Below, piece after piece: positions 1 through 6,661 of a DNA stretch of 10,912 nt. Numbering within the stretch: the stretch's first letter is position 1; each line of letters begins with the position of its first letter. A program made the position numbers and the translations under genes. The notes below the pieces were generated by a model, which made no database searches, was not told where the DNA came from, and saw only the letters and a program-made list of their open reading frames with translations. This DNA is from Lachnospiraceae bacterium (GTDB lineage Bacteria; Bacillota; Clostridia; Lachnospirales; Lachnospiraceae): the NCBI GenBank assembly GCA_900764225.1, contig CAAFNG010000382.1, positions 1 through 10,912 on the forward strand, in the 5' to 3' direction.

Positions 1-89
1 ACCAGGAGGACGCAGAAGAGATCGTAACCGTCCGTGATGCAGTGGAGACTCTTCGCCGCGTAACGAAGGGAAACAGAAATGGAAAATAA
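1..89 (+). CDS. acpP: Acyl carrier protein, C-terminal fragment
   Basis: This is the 3' end of a gene that starts before the window, read in the frame beginning at base 3 and ending with TAA at 87-89. The 28 visible residues include EEIVTVRDAVETL, which resembles the last helix of bacterial acyl carrier proteins (typically IVTVGDAV followed by a short helix). The phosphopantetheine serine region lies outside the window, so the identity rests on this tail and on position: acpP directly before rnc is a common order in Firmicutes, and ACP carries growing acyl chains in fatty acid synthesis. The tail is slightly longer and more basic (RRVTKGNRNGK) than usual. The stop lies 11 bases inside rnc, so the two genes overlap and are probably translationally coupled. 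Another small protein with a similar end cannot be excluded. Confidence 0.6.
   Translation, partial: QEDAEEIVTVRDAVETLRRVTKGNRNGK
66..71 (+). promoter_or_regulatory. Ribosome binding site of rnc
   Basis: AAGGGA lies 7 bases before the ATG at 79 and inside the end of the upstream acpP frame. It supports 79 as the rnc start and fits translational coupling to acpP. Confidence 0.6.
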
Positions 90-759
90 TTTAAAAAATC
101 TGGAAAAGACCATCGGATATCAGTTTACAGCGAAATCCCTGCTGGAGCAGGCGATGACACACAGTTCCTATGCCAATGAGAAACACCTTGGAAAGCTGGG
201 GTGCAATGAACGTCTGGAATTCCTGGGAGATGCAGTGCTGGAGCTGATCAGCAGTGATTTCCTTTACAAAAAATTTCGCAATAATCAGGAAGGCGAGCTG
301 ACCAAGAAGCGCGCCAGCATGGTCTGTGAGAAAAGCCTTGCCTACTGTGCAAGAGAATTCGGGCTTCCGGAATATATCCTTCTTGGAAGAGGTGAGGAGA
401 TGATGGGCGGACGCAACCGTGATTCCATCGTATCCGATGCACTGGAATCCCTGATTGGAGCCATGTATCTGGATGGCGGTTTTGAGCCGGCACAGACCTT
501 TGTGCTGAAATTTATCCTTAACGATCTGGAGGATAAGAGGATTTTTTATGACAGCAAGACTGTGCTTCAGGAGATGGTACAGGAAGGCGGTAACCATCCG
601 GTAGAATACAGGCTTCTCAAAGAAGAAGGACCGGATCACAGCAAGAGCTTCACAGTGGAAGCTCTGATCAACGGAGAGCGCATGGGAACAGGAACCGGTC
701 ATACCAAGAAAGCAGCAGAGCAGGCAGCAGCCCTTGAGGCAATCCGCAGGATCAAATAA
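79..759 (+). CDS. rnc: Ribonuclease III
   Basis: This endoribonuclease cleaves double-stranded RNA. It processes rRNA precursors and some mRNAs in the cytoplasm as a Mg2+-dependent homodimer. The N-terminal RNase III domain spans about residues 5-150 and contains the family signature NERLEFLGDAVL (43-54). E47, D51, D120 and E123 align with the four metal-binding acidic residues of the family. A C-terminal double-stranded RNA-binding domain (about 157-225) is visible, with KTVLQEMVQ at its start and the basic GHTKKAAEQAAA segment near its end. At 226 aa the protein has the usual full length. The ATG at 79 is preceded by AAGGGA at good spacing. The gene overlaps the acpP tail by 11 bases and is followed after 13 bases by smc, the classical rnc-smc arrangement. 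All key residues are present, so it should be active. Confidence 0.97.
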   Translation: MENNLKNLEKTIGYQFTAKSLLEQAMTHSSYANEKHLGKLGCNERLEFLGDAVLELISSDFLYKKFRNNQEGELTKKRASMVCEKSLAYCAREFGLPEYILLGRGEEMMGGRNRDSIVSDALESLIGAMYLDGGFEPAQTFVLKFILNDLEDKRIFYDSKTVLQEMVQEGGNHPVEYRLLKEEGPDHSKSFTVEALINGERMGTGTGHTKKAAEQAAALEAIRRIK

Positions 760-772
760 CAGCAGGTGACCA

Positions 773-3700
773 ATGTATCTGAAAAATATAGAGGTGCAGG
801 GATTTAAATCCTTTGCCCAGAAAATCAATTTTGAATTTCATAACGGTATCACCGGTATCGTAGGTCCCAACGGCAGTGGTAAGAGTAACGTTGGTGATGC
901 AGTACGCTGGGTCCTGGGAGAACAGAGTGCAAAACAGCTCCGTGGCGGAAATATGCAGGATGTTATTTTTTCCGGAACAGAGCTTCGAAAGCCTTTAAGT
1001 TTTGCGTCTGTGGCAATCACGCTGGATAACAGCGATCACAAACTTCCTGTGGATTTTGAGGAGGTTACGGTCACCAGACGTCTGTATCGCTCCGGAGAGA
1101 GTGAATACAGGATCAATGGAAGTACCTGCCGTCTGAAGGATATCAATGAGATGTTTTACGATACAGGTATCGGAAAAGAAGGCTATTCCATTATCGGACA
1201 GGGACAAATCGACAAGATCTTAAGCGGCAAGCCGGAGGAGCGAAGAGAGCTTTTTGACGAGGCAGCCGGAATCGTCAAGTTTAAACGGCGTAAGAACACA
1301 ACTCTGAAAAAACTGGAGGAAGAGCAGCAGAATCTTGTCCGTGTTACAGATATCTTAAGTGAGCTTACCAAGCAGCTGGAGCCACTGGAACGTCAGTCCG
1401 AGACTGCAAAGATCTATCTGGCGAAGCGGGAAAACCTGAAAGAACTGGATGTGAACATGTTTCTTCTGGAATATGCACACACAGGAGAACTTCTGAAGGA
1501 ACTGGAAGAAAAGACCAGGATCACTCAGAATCAGTTAAAAGAAGCCCAGGATGCCCACAGCCGCACCAGGGATGAATATGAACGCCTGGAAAAAGCCCTG
1601 GAGGAACTGAATGAACGGATGGATCTTCTACGCGAAAAGAGCCGCGACCGTGCTGTCCGCAAACAGCAGCTGGAAGGTGAGATCAACGTTCTCCACGAGC
1701 AGATCCTTGCAGGAGAACAGAATGACAGCCATTACCGCAGTCGGCTTTCTGCGATCCAGGAGGACACAGAGAAGAAGACGAAGGATAAGGATGCCCTGGA
1801 GGAACAGAGAACCGAGCTTATGAGCAGTCTCCGTGAGACCAGCCACCGTCTTGCAGATGAGCAGGACCGGCTGGATAATATCCAGAGCAATATCGTGGAA
1901 TGCACCCAGGCAGTGGAGGACGGAAAGAATGAGATCATTGAGATCCTTAATTCCCGTGCCAACACAAAAGGTAAGGCGCAGCGTTTTGACGCTATGATGG
2001 AACAGCTGGATATCCGGAAAGCTGGAATCAGCCAGAGGATCCTTTCCCTGAAAACTCAGGAGGAGGAACAGCAGTCTGCCATCAACATAGCGAAGGAAGA
2101 ATACGATTCCATTACGGGAGCCATTGCCGCAACCAACCGGGAGGGCAGCCGTCTTACAAAAGAGATTCACGCACTCCAGGAGACCATGCAGCAGCAGAAT
2201 GCACAGCTGGAAACCGGGCAGCGTGACTATCATAGAGAAGCTTCCAGACTGGAATCTCTCAGGAATATCACAGAACGGTATGACGGTTACGGAAACAGTA
2301 TTCGCCGTGTAATGGAACAGAAGGAACATGTTCCGGGAATCCGCGGTGTTGTGGCAGATATCGTTCACGTAGAGAAGAACTATGAGATCGCCATCGAGAC
2401 AGCACTTGGCGGAAGCATCCAGAACATTGTCACAGATAATGAGCAGACAGCCAAGCAGATGATTGAATTTCTGAAAAAGAACCGTTATGGCCGTGCTACG
2501 TTCCTGCCGCTGAACAGTATTTCAGCAAGAGGGGATTTTAACCAGAGAGGTGCCCTGAATGAACCGGGAGCTATCGGCCTGGCCAGTGGTCTTGTAACCG
2601 CAGATAAAGAATATGCCGGTCTTATCGGCTATCTTCTTGGCAGAGTTCTGGTCGTAGATAACATTGACAATGCCATTGCCATTGCCCGGAAATACCGTCA
2701 CAGCATCCGTATGGTAACGCTGGAGGGTGAATCTTTAAGCCCGGGCGGTTCTATGACAGGTGGTGCTTTTAAGAACAACAGTAATCTTCTTGGCCGTCGC
2801 CGTGAGATCGAGGAGCTGGAGAAAAAGGTCAAAGAGCTGGCAGCACAGTATAATAAATTCAGGCAGTCCCTGGAGGACAACCGTGCGAAACGAAATGAGA
2901 TGCGCGATACGGTTTCCGCTCTGCAGCAGAAGCTCCGTGAACAGTCCATTCAGCAAAATACAGCGAGAATGAACATCGAGCAGCTTGAAAAGAAAGCAGA
3001 GGAGATTCGCGGAGGTTACGCAAGAATCGAGCGGGAACAGGAAGAGATCAGGAATCAGACAAGAGACATGCAGGCAGATAATGCCCGCATTACCCAGGAG
3101 CTGGAAGCCTCCAAAAAGGATGAGGAAGAGCTGGAAACCTTTATCGAGACCCGCCAGAAGGAACTGGATGACTGGAAGCGGGATGAGGCAGAGACAGCAG
3201 AAAGACTGGAAAAGATCCGTCTGGAAGCATCCGCATCCCAGCAGAAAGAAAACTTCATAAAAGAAAACCTGCGACGACTGAAAGAAGAGATCCAGGTTCT
3301 GGAAGAGGAGCGGGAGCAGATTCTAGACTCCTTGGAAAAAGGCAGCCAGGAAACCGCCGAGAAGCGTAAGACTATCGAAAATGTTCGCACTGAGATCGAG
3401 GGCTTTGCAGCAAAAGAAGAAGAGTCTGAGAAGCAGCTTGCAAAAATGCAGCAGGAAAAAGAAGAAAGCACGAAAAATCATAAAGAATTTTTTGAAAAAA
3501 GAGATGAGCTTTCCAATCAGATCAGCCTTCTGGATAAAGAATGCTTCCGACTGAAGACACAGGCGGAAAAGATCGAGGAAAACCGCGAGTCACGCATTGC
3601 GTACATGTGGGAAGAATACGAGATCACACCGAACAATGCGCTTACATACCGCAAGGAAGAGATGAATGACCGTCATGTGATGAAGCAGCAGATCCATAAG

Positions 3701-4333
3701 CTGAAGAATGAGATCCGCGCCCTTGGTTCCGTCAATGTCAATGCCATTGAGGATTACAAGGAGCTTCTGGAACGTCACACCTTCTTAAACGGTCAGTATA
3801 ACGATCTTCTGGAGGCAGAAAAAACGCTGGAACAGATCATCAAGGAACTGGATGAAGGAATGCGAAAGCAGTTTTCTGAGAAATTCGGGGAGATCCAGAA
3901 GGAATTCGACAAAGCCTTCAAGGAGCTTTTCGGCGGAGGCCGGGGAACCCTGGAGCTTGCGGAGGATGAGGATATCCTGGAGGCAGGAATCAAGATCATT
4001 TCTCAGCCGCCGGGTAAAAAACTCCAGAACATGATGCAACTTTCCGGTGGTGAAAAAGCACTGACAGCCATTGCCCTGCTTTTTGCCATCCAGAACTTAA
4101 AGCCTTCACCGTTCTGTCTTCTGGATGAGATCGAGGCAGCCCTTGATGATTCCAATGTAGGACGCTTCGCAGGATATTTACAGAAGTTGACGAAGAACAC
4201 ACAATTTATTATAATAACACATAGACGTGGTACCATGAATGCAGCAGACAGGCTTTATGGAATTACCATGCAGGAAAAAGGGGTATCAACGCTGGTATCT
4301 GTAGATCTTGTGGAGAACCAGCTTACCCAGTAG
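773..4333 (+). CDS. smc: Chromosome segregation protein SMC (condensin ATPase)
   Basis: This is the core ATPase of bacterial condensin, which with ScpA and ScpB extrudes DNA loops and compacts and separates sister chromosomes. At 1186 aa it is full length. Visible parts in order are: the N-terminal head with Walker A GPNGSGKS (31-38); a first coiled coil rich in E, K and Q (about 165-505); the hinge (about 518-670) with a GG-rich segment near 655-665 (SLSPGGSMTGGAF); a second coiled coil (about 680-1020); and the C-terminal head with signature LSGGE (1090-1094) and Walker B ending LLDEIEAALDD, with D1118 and E1119 as Mg2+ and catalytic residues. The start MYLKNIEVQGFKSF is the canonical SMC N-terminus, so 773 is secure even though the AGGTGA at 764-769 is only 3 bases from the ATG. 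scpA and scpB are not in the window. ftsY follows after 19 bases. Confidence 0.98.
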   Translation: MYLKNIEVQGFKSFAQKINFEFHNGITGIVGPNGSGKSNVGDAVRWVLGEQSAKQLRGGNMQDVIFSGTELRKPLSFASVAITLDNSDHKLPVDFEEVTVTRRLYRSGESEYRINGSTCRLKDINEMFYDTGIGKEGYSIIGQGQIDKILSGKPEERRELFDEAAGIVKFKRRKNTTLKKLEEEQQNLVRVTDILSELTKQLEPLERQSETAKIYLAKRENLKELDVNMFLLEYAHTGELLKELEEKTRITQNQLKEAQDAHSRTRDEYERLEKALEELNERMDLLREKSRDRAVRKQQLEGEINVLHEQILAGEQNDSHYRSRLSAIQEDTEKKTKDKDALEEQRTELMSSLRETSHRLADEQDRLDNIQSNIVECTQAVEDGKNEIIEILNSRANTKGKAQRFDAMMEQLDIRKAGISQRILSLKTQEEEQQSAINIAKEEYDSITGAIAATNREGSRLTKEIHALQETMQQQNAQLETGQRDYHREASRLESLRNITERYDGYGNSIRRVMEQKEHVPGIRGVVADIVHVEKNYEIAIETALGGSIQNIVTDNEQTAKQMIEFLKKNRYGRATFLPLNSISARGDFNQRGALNEPGAIGLASGLVTADKEYAGLIGYLLGRVLVVDNIDNAIAIARKYRHSIRMVTLEGESLSPGGSMTGGAFKNNSNLLGRRREIEELEKKVKELAAQYNKFRQSLEDNRAKRNEMRDTVSALQQKLREQSIQQNTARMNIEQLEKKAEEIRGGYARIEREQEEIRNQTRDMQADNARITQELEASKKDEEELETFIETRQKELDDWKRDEAETAERLEKIRLEASASQQKENFIKENLRRLKEEIQVLEEEREQILDSLEKGSQETAEKRKTIENVRTEIEGFAAKEEESEKQLAKMQQEKEESTKNHKEFFEKRDELSNQISLLDKECFRLKTQAEKIEENRESRIAYMWEEYEITPNNALTYRKEEMNDRHVMKQQIHKLKNEIRALGSVNVNAIEDYKELLERHTFLNGQYNDLLEAEKTLEQIIKELDEGMRKQFSEKFGEIQKEFDKAFKELFGGGRGTLELAEDEDILEAGIKIISQPPGKKLQNMMQLSGGEKALTAIALLFAIQNLKPSPFCLLDEIEAALDDSNVGRFAGYLQKLTKNTQFIIITHRRGTMNAADRLYGITMQEKGVSTLVSVDLVENQLTQ

Positions 4334-4352
4334 CAGAGAGGGATGAATCAGT

Positions 4353-5291
4353 ATGGCAGAAGAAAAAAAAGGATTTTTTAAACGTCTGGTAAGCGGACTT
4401 ACCAAAACGCGAGACAATATCGTTGCCGGTTTTGATTCCATTTTCAGCGGATATTCCAGTATTGATGATGATTTTTATGAAGAGCTGGAAGAGATCCTGA
4501 TCATGGGAGATATCGGCATCAATGCTACCACCTCCATTCTGGAACATCTGAAAGAACAGGTGGCAGAGCAGCATATCAAGGAGCCTTCTCAGTGCAAGCA
4601 GCTTCTGATTGACGGAATCAAGAATCAGATGCGTGTGGACAGCACAGAGTATGAGTTTGAGAACCGTAAATCCGTGATCCTGGTGATCGGTGTCAATGGT
4701 GTAGGTAAGACTACATCCGTAGGCAAACTGGCCGGCAAGCTGAAAGACCAGGGTAAGAAAGTTATCCTTGGAGCAGCGGATACTTTCCGTGCAGCAGCAG
4801 GTGAGCAGCTGACACAGTGGGCCAACCGTGCAGGTGTTGAGATCATCGGCGGTCAGGACGGCGCAGATCCGGCATCTGTTGTGTACGATGCAGTGGCAGC
4901 AGCCAAGGCCAGAAATGCTGATGTGCTGATCTGTGATACAGCAGGAAGACTTCACAATAAGAAGAACCTTATGGAAGAGCTTCGCAAAATTTACCGTATT
5001 CTGGAACGCGAATACCCGGAAGCATATCTGGAAACGCTTGTAGTTCTTGACGGAACCACAGGTCAGAATGCACTTTCTCAGGCAAGACAGTTTGCAGAGG
5101 TGGCGAATGTAACCGGAATCATTCTTACCAAACTTGATGGTACAGCGAAAGGTGGAATTGCAGTAGCGATCCAGTCTGAGCTTGACATACCAGTAAAATA
5201 CATCGGAGTAGGCGAGAGTATTGATGACCTGCAGAAATTTGACGCAGACGCATTTGTAAACGCCCTCTTTGACGTAGAAGAAAGGAGCTAA
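4353..5291 (+). CDS. ftsY: Signal recognition particle receptor FtsY
   Basis: This SRP GTPase docks ribosome-SRP complexes at the membrane by forming a twin heterodimer with Ffh, delivering membrane proteins to the Sec translocon. The protein has 312 aa and lacks the long acidic A domain of E. coli FtsY. A short N-terminal basic and aromatic segment (EEKKGFFKRLVSGL, 3-16) resembles the lipid-binding helix of the family. The helical N domain covers about 17-100. The G domain shows G1 GVNGVGKTT (113-121), DTFRAAAGEQL (143-153), G3 DTAGR (195-199), G4 TKLDG (259-263) and the closing GVGESIDDLQKFD (285-297). AGAGGGA (4337-4343) sits 9 bases before the ATG. In many Firmicutes ylxM and ffh follow ftsY; here the next gene is ilvA, 8 bases later. 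Confidence 0.97.
   Translation: MAEEKKGFFKRLVSGLTKTRDNIVAGFDSIFSGYSSIDDDFYEELEEILIMGDIGINATTSILEHLKEQVAEQHIKEPSQCKQLLIDGIKNQMRVDSTEYEFENRKSVILVIGVNGVGKTTSVGKLAGKLKDQGKKVILGAADTFRAAAGEQLTQWANRAGVEIIGGQDGADPASVVYDAVAAAKARNADVLICDTAGRLHNKKNLMEELRKIYRILEREYPEAYLETLVVLDGTTGQNALSQARQFAEVANVTGIILTKLDGTAKGGIAVAIQSELDIPVKYIGVGESIDDLQKFDADAFVNALFDVEERS
5281..5289 (+). promoter_or_regulatory. Ribosome binding site of ilvA inside the end of ftsY
   Basis: AAAGGAGC overlaps the last codons of ftsY (the ERS end). It is the only strong Shine-Dalgarno-like sequence before the ATG at 5300. The gap of about 13 bases is long, and the overlap suggests that ilvA translation is coupled to ftsY. Confidence 0.55.
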
Positions 5292-5299
5292 ATATACAA

Positions 5300-6511
5300 A
5301 TGCTTACATTAGAAAGCTTTGAAGAAGCGGCAGCAAAAGTAAAAGAAGTGACACAGGAAACAAAGCTGATATACAGCAGCTATTTCTCTGACATGACAGG
5401 AAATAAAGTTTACCTGAAACCGGAGAACATGCAGAGAACAGGTGCATATAAAGTACGTGGTGCATATTACAAGATCAGCACACTTTCTGACGAGGAGAGG
5501 AACAAAGGCCTTATTACAGCATCTGCAGGAAACCATGCACAGGGTGTTGCCTATGCAGCACATAAATATGGCGTGAAGGCAGTAATTGTTATGCCGACCA
5601 CTACACCACTGATCAAGGTGGAGCGTACCAAGAGCTATGGTGCAGAGGTCATCCTTCACGGAGATGTATACGATGAAGCCTGTGCACATGCACTGCAGCT
5701 TGCAGAAGAGAACGGCTATACATTTATTCACCCGTTCGATGATCCGGCAGTTGCAACAGGACAGGGAACCATTGCCATGGAGATTGTACAGGAGCTTCCT
5801 CTTGTAGATTATATCCTCGTTCCAATCGGTGGTGGCGGACTTGCAACCGGTGTTTCCACACTGGCCAAGCTCCTCAATCCGCATATCAAAGTTATCGGTG
5901 TTGAGCCGGCAGGGGCAGCCTGCATGAAAGCATCCCTGGAGAAAGGTGAGGTCGTAACACTTCCTCACGTAAACACTATCGCAGATGGTACTGCAGTACA
6001 GACACCGGGAAAAAATATCTTCCCATATATTCAGGAGAATCTGGACGACATCATCACTATCGATGATGACGAGCTGATCGTAGCATTCCTGGATATGGTA
6101 GAGAACCATAAGATGATCGTGGAGAACTCCGGACTTCTTACAGTAGCAGCTCTTCGCCATCTGGATGTCAAGAATAAGAAGATTGTATCCATCTTAAGCG
6201 GCGGAAACATGGATGTGATCACCATGTCCTCTGTTGTACAGCACGGACTGATCCAGAGAGACCGTATCTTTACCGTATCTGTTCTCATTCCGGACAAGCC
6301 GGGCGAACTGGTACGTGTGGCAAGTGTCATAGCCGAGAATCAGGGAAATGTTATCAAACTGGATCACAACCAGTTTGTAAGCACCAACCGAAATGCAGCT
6401 GTAGAACTTAGAATCACTATGGAAGCATTCGGTACAGATCATAAGAATCAGATTGTTGCAGCACTCGAGAAAGAAGGCTGCAGACCGAGAGTTGTGCGGG
6501 CAATCCTGTAA
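5300..6511 (+). CDS. ilvA: Threonine ammonia-lyase (threonine dehydratase), medium form with one ACT domain
   Basis: This PLP enzyme converts L-threonine to 2-oxobutanoate and ammonia, the first committed step from threonine to isoleucine, or a threonine degradation step. The fold-type II catalytic domain spans about 1-320. K51 in GAYKVRGA is the expected PLP-lysine, SAGNHAQG (75-82) is the substrate-side loop, and GGGGLATG (177-184) is the phosphate-binding glycine loop. Residues about 323-403 form a single ACT domain starting FTVSVLIPDKPGELVRVAS, the kind of domain that binds an amino-acid effector. At 403 aa it lies between the short catabolic TdcB type (about 330 aa, no ACT) and the long biosynthetic IlvA (about 500 aa, two ACT-like units). 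Whether it serves synthesis or degradation cannot be decided here, since no other ilv gene is present. It starts 8 bases after ftsY and is followed by a terminator-like hairpin. Confidence 0.93.
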   Translation: MLTLESFEEAAAKVKEVTQETKLIYSSYFSDMTGNKVYLKPENMQRTGAYKVRGAYYKISTLSDEERNKGLITASAGNHAQGVAYAAHKYGVKAVIVMPTTTPLIKVERTKSYGAEVILHGDVYDEACAHALQLAEENGYTFIHPFDDPAVATGQGTIAMEIVQELPLVDYILVPIGGGGLATGVSTLAKLLNPHIKVIGVEPAGAACMKASLEKGEVVTLPHVNTIADGTAVQTPGKNIFPYIQENLDDIITIDDDELIVAFLDMVENHKMIVENSGLLTVAALRHLDVKNKKIVSILSGGNMDVITMSSVVQHGLIQRDRIFTVSVLIPDKPGELVRVASVIAENQGNVIKLDHNQFVSTNRNAAVELRITMEAFGTDHKNQIVAALEKEGCRPRVVRAIL

Positions 6512-6518
6512 AACCAGG

Positions 6519-6548
6519 TTGCCAACCATAGCTGACACGTGCTATACT
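6519..6548 (+). promoter_or_regulatory. Candidate sigma-A promoter upstream of glmS
   Basis: TTGCCA (6519-6524) and TATACT (6543-6548) are separated by 18 bases, which fits a vegetative promoter. It would start transcription near 6555 and give glmS a leader of about 105 bases that contains the hairpin at 6582-6614. No better promoter is visible between the hairpin and glmS. This was judged by eye only. Confidence 0.5.
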
Positions 6549-6561
6549 GTAGTCGGTTATG

Positions 6562-6596
6562 ATGCAATAACAGAAACGTATACCGGGCTGTTGCAT
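6562..6596 (+). promoter_or_regulatory. Possible anti-terminator pairing in the glmS leader
   Basis: ATGCA and ACAG (6562-6573, separated by a 3-base bulge) can pair with CTGTTGCAT (6588-6596). TTAT at 6557-6560 can extend this with ATAA at 6597-6600 across a bulged G6561. This uses the 5' arm and loop of the terminator hairpin, so the two structures exclude each other. That is the layout of an attenuator, but no known ligand-binding or protein-binding motif is recognised and the pairing may be chance. Confidence 0.3.
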
Positions 6597-6619
6597 ATAA
6601 TGTAGCAGCCCGGTCTTTT
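6582..6619 (+). terminator. Rho-independent terminator or attenuator between ilvA and glmS
   Basis: The arms 6582-6595 and 6601-6614 pair over 14 positions, the first nine being perfect Watson-Crick (ACCGGGCTG with CAGCCCGGT) and two of the rest G-T wobbles, around a 5-base loop. The stem is followed by CTTTTG. The T run is short, so termination may be partial. It ends the ilvA transcript and, if the promoter at 6519-6548 is real, lies inside the glmS leader, where it could act as an attenuator. Confidence 0.7.
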
Positions 6620-6661
6620 GTGAAAAAATACTTTTTATAGAAAAGAAAGGACAGAATCAAT

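Noticed and set aside
91..828. Long open frame on the - strand (245 codons) opposite rnc
   Set aside because: The + strand rnc has all catalytic motifs. The antisense frame has no family features and runs into smc.
1628..2368. Long open frame on the - strand (246 codons) inside smc
   Set aside because: It lies wholly opposite the smc coiled coil and hinge, shows no recognisable domain, and has the Leu/Cys-rich composition typical of an antisense shadow.
5309..6160. Long open frame on the - strand (283 codons) opposite ilvA
   Set aside because: It is Cys-rich low-quality protein sequence with no domain, complementary to the conserved PLP enzyme.
6618..6641. A promoter between the hairpin and glmS (TTGTGA with TATAGA)
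   Set aside because: The spacing is only about 12 bases, too short for a vegetative promoter.
6512..6661. glmS ribozyme in the glmS leader
   Set aside because: The gap is only 150 bases, part of which is a terminator-like hairpin, and no core segments of the known ribozyme are recognisable by eye.
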